This document shows positions 1-29,507 of a DNA stretch of 64,000 nt, piece after piece. The position numbers were made by a program, and so were the translations under genes. Position 1 is the stretch's first letter, and each line of letters opens with the position of its first letter. The DNA lies in contig JAXCGZ010005716.1 in the NCBI GenBank assembly GCA_037179515.1, positions 12,501 to 76,500 of the forward strand, read 5' to 3'. The notes beneath the pieces are model-generated. The model had not been told where the DNA came from. It saw only the letters and a program-made list of their open reading frames with translations, and made no database searches. This DNA comes from Halocaridina rubra. Lineage: Eukaryota > Arthropoda > Malacostraca > Decapoda > Atyidae.

Positions 1-171
1 TCTTCACTTGTATACACACTACACTGACTATAATGACCTTGAGAAATGTCTTAAAAATTCTTTTAGTAATTACGGCAACCCCATGAGAACCAATAAAAGG
101 CTTTTATTATTATTTTCTGCTTATCTGGCAATAATTATTTTTTACTTAAGTTAAAATCTGGTATAGTGAAA

Positions 172-173
<2 letters not shown>

Positions 174-204
<31 letters not shown>
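174..204. repeat. (GT)n microsatellite
   Basis: About 15 GT dinucleotides. Confidence 0.95.
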
Positions 205-205
<1 letters not shown>

Positions 206-349
206 CATATCCGGTCTTGTATCAGTTATACGCAAAAGTTGACATAGAATAGTATCGCCTTGTCTGTGATAAAGCGGGAACATAGATTAATATACAAGTG
301 AAATTACGGGGATTTTTGGAAACAGAATTAATATTTAAAGAGAAACGGA

Positions 350-445
350 GAAGGAGACTGTTGTGACTTGTCAGATGTGAAGAGATAATAAGAGTTGTGT
401 TACGAATATCCAAGAATATTCGGTGCAGGTGTAGGCATAGGTAAC
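350..445 (-). repeat. Partial copy of the dispersed A-tailed repeat
   Basis: Reverse complement matches 32816-32915 (GAATATTC...GGATATTCG, CTTCACATCTGACAAGTC, TCTCC...TTTCTGTTTC region). Confidence 0.5.
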
Positions 446-717
446 CAATTGGATTTGAAAGGAGACTTTATGTCGAGCTATCGAGGCCTGTCCTCTTATG
501 TTATGTCTCAATGGCTGTTTTGATTTTGTCTGTCCAAGGGCCTCTCTGAGTTATAAATTTGCCATTTTTAATTAATGCAGAAGCTATTATATAATCTCTA
601 GTGATAATCTGTTACCAGCCATCCCATTGGTACTCGCAGTTAAAGAATGTTTTTTTTTTTTTTCCGATGGCCACTGTATTACTGTCCTAATTTCAAGGCT
701 CTATATTTTCATTTTAT

Positions 718-838
718 TTGTCACTATGCGTCCCCATTTGGGGGTGGACATAGACGGACTGAAGCTGTGGAATAAACGTAGGTCCGTCACCTTCTGAGCT
801 GAGCATTCTACCTCTACGCTACTGCGGTCCCCATGTCC
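718..838 (-). mobile_element. SINE family 2 copy
   Basis: Minus strand reads GCAGTAGCGTAGAGGTAGAA, then a B-box-like region and the shared 3' body CCGTCTATGTCCACCCCCAA with GGGGACGCATAGTGAC. Matches copies at 1497, 9806, 28574 and 50338. Confidence 0.7.
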
Positions 839-1001
839 AGCGGCTCTTACAGAAGCTAAATTTATCATTATGTCTACGGGTACCTAATGGCTACCGTCTT
901 TTCCCGGAGACTTTAATAGATTAAAAAAAAAAAAAATTGTATAGGTTCCGTGTTGATTTCCTGTTCAATGTCTCTCTTAAAAAATTCCTATTTTGTCCTT
1001 A

Positions 1002-1188
1002 AGGGCGGTTTACACGGTCAAACGGTTCGTCGAACGCGATTCGACAGACAAGTGTTTGAAGTGATGTTCGAACGTGTGAACGGGGTATTTGGTTGTCGAA
1101 CACGTTCGACAAACGTGTTCGATCATCACTTCAAACACTTGTCTGTCGAACCGCGTTCGACGAACCGTTTGACCGTGTAAACCGCCCT
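1002..1188. mobile_element. Palindromic MITE with TTA target-site duplication
   Basis: A 187-bp near-perfect inverted repeat beginning AGGGCGGTTTACACGGTC and ending with its complement. Arms pair almost to the centre (about 1095). TTA at 999-1001 and 1189-1191 flanks it. Three-base TWA duplications and G-rich termini with TTTACACG are usual for PIF/Harbinger-related MITEs; that assignment is inference. Confidence 0.8.
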
Positions 1189-1328
1189 TTAGGTTGTCTG
1201 TTTCCGTCCATTCCAGGAGACCTTCATAGATGTAAAGGCACCCGTTTTGTGCATTGTGGGCCAAGTTGACCTTTCAATTCTGGGGCTCATGTCATAAATA
1301 ACAATTATTTAGTCAATGTCAATGCGAC

Positions 1329-1331
<3 letters not shown>

Positions 1332-1416
<85 letters not shown>
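1332..1416. repeat. (AT)n-(AG)n compound microsatellite
   Basis: AT to 1390, then AG to 1416. Confidence 0.97.
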
Positions 1417-1496
1417 TTAGTTTTGGTGACATGTTTTACATCCGTTTGGCGAATTATCGTATTAATTTTTTTTAATAGAATATAGGCGTAAGTAAT

Positions 1497-1632
1497 GGAG
1501 ACAGCCATAGCGTAGCAGTAAAATACTCGACTTGGGAAGTGACACACCCGCTTTTGCGCTCATGGAGGGGCGATAGGAATAGCATCCAGCCTCAATTCCC
1601 CATCTTTTGAGTTTAAATGGCGATGAGAAATT
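1497..1632 (+). mobile_element. SINE family 2 copy (partial)
   Basis: GCCATAGCGTAGCAGTAAAA, GACTTGGGAAGTGA and GATAGGAATAGCATCCAGCC match the family 2 head and middle; the 3' body is decayed. Confidence 0.65.
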
Positions 1633-1876
1633 TTTGTAGTTTTCTTTTGTACAGATAATAAATATATAATAACTCACATGTACCGGATGTGTATTTATTA
1701 TGATAGGAGATATTACATTGGCTGCATATCTTAGTACTGGTCTTGTTTTAAAGATCCAGTACTAATAACAGCAAAAGATTAAAAATAAAGATCGGATAAT
1801 TGTCTTTTTTTTGGGGGGGGGGGATTAAGCAGTTTTAAAAGATATAATAAGACATTGATGAAATTCTAAGACATAT

Positions 1877-1877
1877 A

Positions 1878-1960
<83 letters not shown>
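1877..1960. repeat. (AAT)n microsatellite
   Basis: About 28 AAT units just before SINE copy 1. Confidence 0.97.
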
Positions 1961-1961
<1 letters not shown>

Positions 1962-1986
1962 CTTGATCATTGACGAAATGTAGAAT

Positions 1987-2181
1987 GTAGTCGCCGTGGC
2001 TCAGTCGGTAGCGTCTCCGACTCTGAGGCGTCAGGTCGAGGGTTCGCGCCCCGTCACGGTCTGAGGTTAGCAAAGGCATGCACTCAGCGTAAGGATTACA
2101 TCTGCCAAAACAAGTCCTTCGCAAGAAGGCAACCGTCCTAGCCCTTGGTTGATAAGGGAGTCCGTGACGTAAAACCGGAAC
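1987..2181 (+). mobile_element. tRNA-derived SINE, family 1, copy 1
   Basis: 195 bp with an A-box-like TGGCTCAGTCGG, a B-box-like GAGGGTTCGCGCC, a conserved tRNA-unrelated body and the end GTAAAACCGG. A perfect 19-bp target-site duplication (CATTGACGAAATGTAGAAT) is at 1968-1986 and 2182-2200. It inserted next to an (AAT)n tract. Confidence 0.92.
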
Positions 2182-2299
2182 CATTGACGAAATGTAGAAT
2201 ATCTCTCGTTTTGCTCTTTTTTTTTAAATTTTTTTTTAATTAGTTTAAATATTTAGTTTCAGGATACGAGAGAACCACTAAAAAAAAGTAGAAAAAATA

Positions 2300-2740
2300 T
2301 AAATCCAATTTGAATAGTAAACTAAAAAACTAAAAGAGTTTCGTTGGTAGTGTCGAAAAGAAACAAACGAATTTTTAAAACAAAACTTGAAAAGCTAAAT
2401 GCTGTTTCGCGATTCAGTCTCCAAAAGGAAAAACAGATCGTATTGAAACGAGAGCTGAAACGAAGTTTCATCGTGCTAGCTAGAAGAAAAATGCCACTTT
2501 AAAACGAAACTTGAAAAGCTAAATGCAGTTTCGTTATTCATTCTCTGATAAGACAACAGTTCAGTTTTGAAAAGAAAGCTTTTAACTTAAAATGTATTAT
2601 TTTTTTACGCTGTCCAGAAATGAAACTGCATACTTAAAACTATAATTAAAAAAAAAAAATGCCGTTTTGCAATGCTGACTCGAAAATTAAATTTTATAAA
2701 TTTTTGAAACTGAATCAGTGAGGTGGAAATGTTTTTTCAT
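2300..2740. repeat. Degenerate ~115-bp repeats
   Basis: AAAACAAAACTTGAAAAGCT then AAATGCTGTTTCG (2379) recurs as AAAACGAAACTTGAAAAGCT then AAATGCAGTTTCG (2493). Weaker echoes (ATGAAACTGCAT, ATGCCGTTTTGC) continue to 2720. No gene is seen here. Confidence 0.5.
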
Positions 2741-3105
2741 TATGAAATTAAACACAGATGCATAATGCAGATTTGAAGAAGAAAAAAAGTGCATTTCGAA
2801 AATCAGTCAAGAAATGGAAAGAATTAATATGCTTCTCAGTCAAACCTACAATACTAAAATGACGTTTCGTTTTGCTGTCTACAAATGGGAAAATATTATA
2901 GAGTTTTAAATACTTACATTTTTTTAGAATGAAGTTCACAGATCGTGTGATTCTTGTATTCTGAAATCGCTAACTTTACAGAATGGCTTTTGTAATTTTC
3001 TAACAAGTTAGCCTTTGCCTAATGTAGTTCTTTAAGAATCTTATATATTGATATCAAGAAAAATAAAAAAAAATAAAAATCTGTAGGAATTAAGATTAAT
3101 AAGAT

Positions 3106-3470
3106 TTTTTTTTTCTTAGAGGTGATATCGACGGGGATTCGGGGATATAAACGTTTATTCAGTGTGTGATTTTTTTTCTTATAGAAGTGATATAAACGTT
3201 TATTTAGTGTATTATTTTTTTTTCTAAGAGGTGATATAAACGTTTATTTAGAGTGTTATTTTTATCTTAGAGGTGATATAAACGTTTATTTAGAGTGTTA
3301 TTTTTATCTTAGAGGTGATATAAACGTTTATTTAGTGTTATTTTTTTCTTAGAGGTGATATAAACGTTTATTTAAAGTGTTATTTTTTTCTTAGAGGTGA
3401 TATAAACGTTTATTCAGAGTGTTATTTTTTTTCTTAGAGGTGCTACAAACGTTTATTTAGAGTGTGATAA
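3106..3470. repeat. Minisatellite upstream of FGD exon 1
   Basis: Eight copies of a ~42-bp unit (TTCTTAGAGGTGATATAAAC then GTTTATTTAGAGTGTTATTT), each with the palindrome ATAAACGTTTAT. The last copy is degenerate (CTACAAACGTTTAT). It ends about 70 bp before the first ATG. Confidence 0.9.
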
Positions 3471-3537
3471 ATACCGAACTGAGAGGAAGTATTTTTATAT
3501 TACTTTCATAATGTCGTAAAACCAGCACAAAATTGTA

Positions 3538-21580
<18,043 letters not shown>

Positions 21581-21881
21581 CGAGAGCGTCAAGTGATCGA
21601 GGCTCTCATTACGTGTCTGTGAGAACAAAGTTTCACCGTACTCCTTGGATTCTCCTCTTCCGAATATACACACAGGTACACAACACACAAGGAACAATAA
21701 TTGAAAAAATGCAGTAATGAAACTGCCAAGGGTGTTTATATAAAATTTTAGCATTAGTAAATTAAAAATATTCAACAGAAATAGCAAAGTTAGAGAAGGA
21801 TCATATAGAAAGATCTTCAGGCAAGTTATGAACAGACTTCAGCATTATATTTTTACATTAATTTATAACTGTTTGAATAAA

Positions 21882-23866
21882 GTTACTCTATTACTATGGT
21901 TTCCTCACAGAGAAGAACTTTGGTACGGCTTTCTGACCCACACTAAGATATTCCTTAAACTTCTTTTCTTACTTGTATTGCTGTCATCTCAAATTTTTTA
22001 AGAAATATTTAAATTATAATAAAATTTTCTTCAATTCCTTTTTAGTGCCAATGAAATGCTATTTATGCTTGAAAAGCAGATTTGAATTTTGTTGTGACAA
22101 TCATATAACAGCAGTCATAAGTAAAATAATAAAATTAGCAAATAAAATTCATATTGTATGTGATGATTAAACTCCAGCCAGTGCAGTCTCAGTAAGAATT
22201 GGTGTTCTCATCATCTTTGCTCAAAGTCGTTAGTCATAATAATCGTCTTTACTACGTACAAAGATCCCAACCACATATATTGTAACGTCCGATATTAGGA
22301 TCTAAGAAAACCTAAGCATCTCTTCAATTTCTGTTGAGTTGACATTATCTAAGGAAAAAATCCTTGCAATTCCTCTTAAAAGTTCTCTTGAGGCAATGTA
22401 TCCATGTAAAATGAGCCTAGACAAGAATTTAAAGGCAAATTTAGGAACCAAGTGAGGTTTTACTCTCAACACTTACCTGTGGCCTATAGTTTCAGATTTT
22501 TATACAAATGGTAATCAGCATAGAAAATTTACAAACAAAAGTAGCAGCTATTTGGTGTAGGCATACCAGGATATTTTATACAACATGTGTTAAAGTATAG
22601 AAATATTATTCTTTGGGTAATAACTTATTCATTGGTAAATAAACTACCGACAACTAAATTGTTTAAAGTCTTACAGTTTTACTGATAATTTAATACAAAG
22701 TATAGTATAGAAACTTTCATTAAAAAACTAACAAGAAACTGATAAAACGAATTTTATGTCTGTTTAAATTTTATGTTTGTGAATAATTTCCAAACTTTCC
22801 TATTTATTGTGTTATTGCTGTAACAATACGTTGTAAAACATGGACTGTATTAAATCAGGTGTGGCCTTTTTTTCTCATAAATTTCCTTTTTCATTGTGAG
22901 TCTGTCCATTTTTATGTTCAAACGTCTGGCAACCTTGATACTAACAGTATTTTGAACCATGGTTGCCATAGTTTGAGCATAAAAAAGGTCAGACTCACTA
23001 TAGAAATGGTCATATTCGGGGAAAAAAGGGCCAAAGCTGGCAAGCCTCGACAGAATTGTTTAAAATTCATTGTATAAATGCCAAAATATATTTATTAAGT
23101 TCCTCAGCATGTGCTTTCACTTCTGAAGTACTGAAGAGCATTGATAACATGCATGGCAATCTATTATATCAAGTAAAATAATGTTATAACATGATTGTAT
23201 ACTATAAAGTTTATGAATATGTAACTACAGTATATTAAATAGGTTAGAGCTGCAAGGATCGTGAATTCTGAAACTGAGACTTCATCATATTATTGTAGAT
23301 TTGGTGATTTATTCCAAAAGAGTAAAGTTAAAAACACATTAATAATAAAGTCTAGCTCAAATCAGAGTGACAAAAAAATTCCATGAAACTCCCAATTATT
23401 TCTATACAGATTACCAAATTTGACTTGGTACGAAACATTCTGATGTCATGTCTTTTTTAGCATGCTAAACCATTTTATTCCTTCTTAAAAGTTGGCTATC
23501 CTGACTGTATTTCTAATCTCATTTATAATGAAGTTTCAATTTCAGTTGAGTGCACTCAAAATAACTCTAATGGACGAGAAATATAGAAAAATTATAAAAT
23601 CTGCAATTCATAATATTCAAAGACCTGCAGCACCTTTCTCCTTCACTCTCAAGTCTTCATAGCTATTACATAGTTCACACTCAGCTTTCATGCTTCTAAT
23701 AATCTAATTTGCTCATGTACTTTCATCAAACACTACTTATACACAATACCTTACGTACGTCACTTTTATTTTATCATATGTCAAGTTAAGGCCTGCCTAG
23801 CTGTGCATAAGTATTTGACATTGGCTCAATTTCTTTATACTTTACACAATATTTTATACACACAAT

Positions 23867-23870
<4 letters not shown>
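21882..23870. other. Gene-free AT-rich DNA after the FGD gene
   Basis: No exon, conserved frame or recognisable element was seen. Part may be extended FGD 3' UTR. Confidence 0.5.

Positions 23871-23872
<2 letters not shown>

Positions 23873-23953
<81 letters not shown>
23873..23953. repeat. (AT)n microsatellite
   Basis: Left flank of the 24-kb palindrome. Confidence 0.97.
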
Positions 23954-23957
<4 letters not shown>

Positions 23958-23980
23958 AGCACGAGAATACTGTAAATAAG

Positions 23981-24239
<259 letters not shown>

Positions 24240-25994
24240 AATGACTTTAGAAGCCTTTAACTCCCAAAAGACATGGAAATGACTATAAAAACTCTATTTT
24301 GAGTTGGTTAGCTTCTAGAATCATAAATTTCTAATTTCATAACAAGGTGTCCTCACAGAACGTGTAGTCTCGCTCGCTCACAAAGCCTCAGCTAAGAGTT
24401 TGTGTATAATGTACAGAAATTTTTCACAATACCACACACAATTGGCTATGCACAATGCTTTGTCCCTCATTTAGTTGCAAATTGAATTATACAAAAAAGA
24501 TGCACAGGTTTCCCTTTCTCACTGTCTAATGCACAAAGTTCTTTATATAAGTCAACACTGTAAAAAGTTGCTTCCTCCCTCCAGCAATAGCAAATAGAAT
24601 TTTCATGTCTTAAGTGTGTTGTGTGTAGATGCATAGATGTGTGCAATATTTTACAATGTAGTTTATTACTACAGCCAGTGTGCCATACCCCTTTGTATAT
24701 ATTTCGTACCCGTGTGGTATATAAAACTCCTAGAGACAAAATATGAAAATCAAAATATAAAATATTGTTAAATTTATTGTGTTAATGATTCATATATTTA
24801 CTTGTGAAAGTATACAAGGAGTCAGGATATATATAGAGGTATACATTTTCTATTTTTGGGATAGAGCCTTGACTTGATAATTAAAGCAACATATTAAAAA
24901 TCATTATAAACATACTCAGTTGTACATAAATTTACACTGAAAAAGGTAAAGAAATCGGGTCATTTTGATTTCATCAATACCATATCTCTCAGAAGTTAGA
25001 AGGGTTGCCAAAACTGTAACAATAGAAAGAGAGCAGCCAGTTTATATTTTTTTGTCTTCATTTACTTTATCATATTCTAAAAAATTAAAAAAAGGACAGT
25101 GAGCTCTAAGCTCCCATAGCCACTTTAATTGGTTCCTACATTACGCACAGAATACAAAGACGAACTAAATTTTCTCCACAGCCATCAATCATGTATATTC
25201 ACTTTAGTCCGGTTTTAAAACTTTAAAACAAACCAAGTATATTAGAGGGAAATATAAGTTATCAATAAATACATCATTCTTAATTTTAGAATTATTAAAA
25301 TGCCTGGGATAGGTTGAAAATTACAACACTCATATTCCAAGCTTGTCATAACAAATAAGAGGGTAGGTGAGTGTGGGCCTGGCAATACTTGCATCCATAC
25401 TATACTTGTTTTGCCATGAAACTGCTAATAAAAATTATGAAAAGCGCAAGGTTAACTGAAATTCTGGAAATGTGGTTTGCATTCTAGACTTGTGGTAAAC
25501 CTGCTAGCTTAACCAGGATGTAGCATAATAAGTAATTATAATACCTTTCTATTGCCAAAAACTACGCAACTAAACACCACCACTTTTTTTTATTGCAAAT
25601 AAGACACGCGAATTGAGGAAACAGTATGAAGTCTTTATACCTAATGACTGCTCAGTGCCTACAAGTTAATCGAAATAAGCACAGCACAGCCATGCAAAGT
25701 ATGTGTATGTCTTGGTACAATTATCAACTAAAGGCTTTATATCATGCATAGGCCGTATACCAAATCATAAAAGAAAAATATTGTTAACCCTTGCAAACAA
25801 TCTATTATTTAGCTGATTTGTACAGTATATCCACTGTATTATAAATCCATGTTGCCTGAGGAAGGAGATGTTTCTTACAAGGTAGCCATATAGAGATAAA
25901 AAATGAGATAGACTGTATAATATAATTAGCATGAAAGTTGTACATAATTTCGATTATTGAATGGTTCCTACTTAAGTTCATATGAGGTGCTCAG

Positions 25995-26215
25995 TATTAT
26001 ACCGGGCCATGCGCCAATATGGTGCCCCGAGCACTGACCAACATGTTGATGAATAGACGAACAAGAGTAGGTGAAAGAACAATGCCTTGTGGAACTACAC
26101 TGGTAACTGGAAATGAGCTAGATGTTGCACCATCAACAACCAGATATAAAGCAGTTAGAAAGAAACCGGAAATCACCATGTAGCTACACCATCCCTCTAC
26201 ATTTCGAAGTAAATA
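25995..26215 (-). mobile_element. Reverse-transcriptase relic (PQG motif)
   Basis: Minus-strand frame reads VDGATSSSFPVTSVVPQGIV then LSPTLVRLFIN, matching the RT core motif SGVPQGSVLSPxLFLLFIN. Only about 60 codons remain. Confidence 0.65.
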
Positions 26216-28573
26216 CGTGATTAAAAGCTGTTTGGAAAAGGGTCGAAAAACATTAGAATAAGATGAGCAGTTACCAAGATATCAATATTTTAAAGCTGTA
26301 AAACTTAAATGCGTTTTCTAGCATTTTGTAGTCTTGGCACTCAGCTCATTATAGTACTAGGCACCTCATATACGATAAATAGTTCCATATGTATAAAGTA
26401 CTATCATACCTAGAATTATAAAGGATGCAATGAGAGTATTAAAATTGGTTAGAATACTCACTGCAAATCTCTTATTATTTGCAATTTGATGGTGCTATAT
26501 TATGTTAAAGGAGAAGGAAGCTATTGTAATAGCATTCTAGCAAATAAAGAAATAAAAGCGATAATCTAATGTTGTGCGAAGTTTGTTTTGATTAATATAT
26601 AAATTATCTCAAGTCACAATGCATGACTACATTAGTGTACCAATATACTGTATGTTATATTCTTGGTACCTTTCACCAACAGTATTGTCCTAAAAGTTGA
26701 GCTCCAAAATCATTTGCGGTTAGTGGGATCTCAGAGATAAAGTGTTACCGAAATGATTATACCCCTTCCACAGAACTTTTTTTTTTTTTTTTTTATGATT
26801 GTGACACCAGGACAAGTTAATCTAAAAAAAAAAAAAAAAAATTCTTATTAACTATCCATAGAAATCAATCATTTTCCTCTAAAACTAGTATCGGAAGGGA
26901 TAACATTAAAGAGAATATATTCATAACTGTTGATGAATCAGCACTCGAGTCATCATCTCAACCTTTTGCCAGTAAAATTACACCCTACTAATCTTACTCC
27001 TTCACTCCTTACTCTGTACAGAGTTTTTGTACATAAAAAGTCTCTTTTACATCAGCAGAAACGATCTCAACCAATCATAGAACTATTGTATTTTTTTTAA
27101 TAATCATTTATCCCCCTCGTGTAATTCTAAAACAAGAAAGTAACAATGTCAAGAAAGTCAGTAATGCACTTTTATATTTTTTCCACATTAGTATAAATTT
27201 TATAAAATGCCTCATATCCATTTCACAGCCATGAGTGAATAACTGTAGACATGCTTATAACCCGTCTGTAGTACGTGCTTTTTAGTACAGCGTACATGTT
27301 ACAAATATATAAAAGCATGTGTTATATATTCTTTTATAATTATTTATTCAGTAGACTTTTAAGTACTATGTTTTTTTTCTCATTATATATAGTTGTAGAT
27401 TTCTATTTATATTGCAAATAAAAAAAACATGTATCTAGATTTCAAAAGGTGGAAAGCTGTCGAGATATTAAATATTCCCTCTGAAAATATCAGCTATAAA
27501 ATATTCCCCAACTACAATAATTGTACAGTGATAACCATGTTTTCATTCATTTCTAATATGAAAAAAATTATACATATAGAAAGAGTATCGAGTTTATTAT
27601 AAATCCTCCTTTTTTATATGGTTTATGCAACTGGTCTAATACTCAAAACAAGAGAAAAATCTGTGTTGCATCACATGCTAGAGAATCCAATGGCCTATTT
27701 TACACAAGAAAAAATCATATGCAGAAGAGATTTAACAAGTGCAGTTCCATCCAAGAATTAAAAAGGAGATATGACAAATGTTAATAAAACGCAATGCAAC
27801 ATGTGTCCACATACCATATATTGTTTTAAAGGGTATTCAGTACTATAAAATTAAGATTTATGCAATGTGCACCCATTAGTTGACATACTGCATACTGGCA
27901 TCAATATGTATAAATGTTTGACACTGCAAGTTTCAAATATAATGAACTCTTTTACTTTCAATACTCAATAACCAACATCTCACCACGCAATATTCCTTTA
28001 AAAACAATAGGATTACATACCATACACTTTCTAATGAAAGCCCAGGATAAGTATTTCATTCCTTAGGGATGCAGGCTCGTTGAGTTAGGAAGCTCAAGGA
28101 ACAACAATATAGATGCAGCTTAAACCAAAAGGCTGGCGTATCTACTCATCATTCAAAGAGATTTCCCTGTGATGCTGAGAAAAATTCCACTTGTAATGAA
28201 AATGTTACATTCAATGTTAAGAAACCAATAGCTAACCTGCTGATTCTCCTTCCACTGTTCCCTCTGATTACTACTTCAAACTCTCCCTTTTTCCAATATC
28301 TCAAATGCTTGAAGTATCTCTGACTAGCTCATAACATGGTTAACCCTTGCCAATATCCCAAAGGGATAGAACATCTGAATTATCTCCTGCCAATGACTCA
28401 AAGGGATGTAACTTAACAATAGTATTTTGACTTTCAAGCACTACTAGGAATAAAAGAGGGGTGGGTCTAGAGCTGAAGCCACCTCAAGATTTGAGAAGCA
28501 CTGAAGGCAAAAAGAGGCGAGGACAGTAATACATTCAACATCAAAAATGTTATATTATATTGCAGTGTTTGTG

Positions 28574-28708
28574 TAACTATTAGTCCCATTTAAGGGTGGA
28601 TACAAAACAGATTGAAGCTGGGGAATTAAGTCTGGATGCCTGCCCTATTGCCCCGCCATCGGCTTGAAAGCGTGTCCTTCACCTCCCGAGTACCGCACTT
28701 TACCGGTA
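28574..28708 (-). mobile_element. SINE family 2 copy
   Basis: Minus strand carries ACTCGGGAGGTGAAGGACAC, GGCATCCAGACTTAATTCCC and GGACTAATAGTT, matching the other family 2 copies. Confidence 0.7.
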
Positions 28709-29369
28709 CTATAAAAATGTCGGTAATATTTCAAGTAATATCACATTATATACACACACATTACCATACAGTGATTATCACATTAGGTTCTTTTGAAGAC
28801 ATTAAACAAAAAATAAACATTCTGAAGTAAGAACCTGTTTATGAAAACAACCTCAATATTCAACAAGAGGAAATAGGGTTCAAGGAGCTGATACCTTCCT
28901 GTAATATATCAGTGATTTCTACAGAACAAATAATTATAAGCACTAAGAATAAAAACATTATAACTACATAATACAGTGATTTTAACAGAGAATTTATGAT
29001 AACTATAAAGTATTTCTTAAGGCTAAAACAACATATGAAAACATTTATTGAATTACTCCCTATCAATGTGCAGAGATTACTTCCTAACTTTTCATAACCT
29101 AAATATGAAAACTACTTACACTAACAATGTACTTACTAGACTAGCTAACAAATGATCATTAAAAAAGGCAAAAAAAAAAGTGACACTATGACTTAATTAT
29201 ATCATACCAAGAAGAGAAAACCATGTTACTTCTAAATACAGTAAAAAATAAATAATTTAAACTGACTTAATTATATCATACCAATTGGAGAACACCATAT
29301 TAAATCTAAATAATTAAAAAAATGAGAAACTGTGACTTGATTATATCATACCACAAGGAGAACACTATA

Positions 29370-29507
29370 CTAATTCTTAATAAGTCCAAGAAGAGCATTT
29401 ATGGCCTTTGCAACCCCGTCATGTATCTCATGGAATTTTCCTTCGTACATAAAAGCTGGTGTTGTTACGACCTGATTGGCATCATCAATCAATACTTCAT
29501 CCACACC
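29370..29507 (-). CDS. GATD3: GATD3 exon 6 (C-terminus and stop)
   Basis: Acceptor TCTTATAG; 45 codons then TAG at 29372-29370. It encodes [20 protein letters not shown], the conserved ES1 C-terminal motif. Confidence 0.92.
   Translation of the reverse strand, partial: GVDEVLIDDANQVVTTPAFMYEGKFHEIHDGVAKAINALLGLIKN

Noticed and set aside
950..1264. Small open frames on both strands
   Set aside because: They fall within the palindromic MITE, so both strands read alike.
1987..2060. A functional tRNA gene
   Set aside because: The head has A- and B-box-like motifs but no clear cloverleaf, is followed by a shared body and is flanked by a target-site duplication: a SINE.
24467..24739. 90-residue minus-strand frame as a gene
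   Set aside because: No recognisable domain, no splice partners, AT-rich surroundings; consistent with chance.
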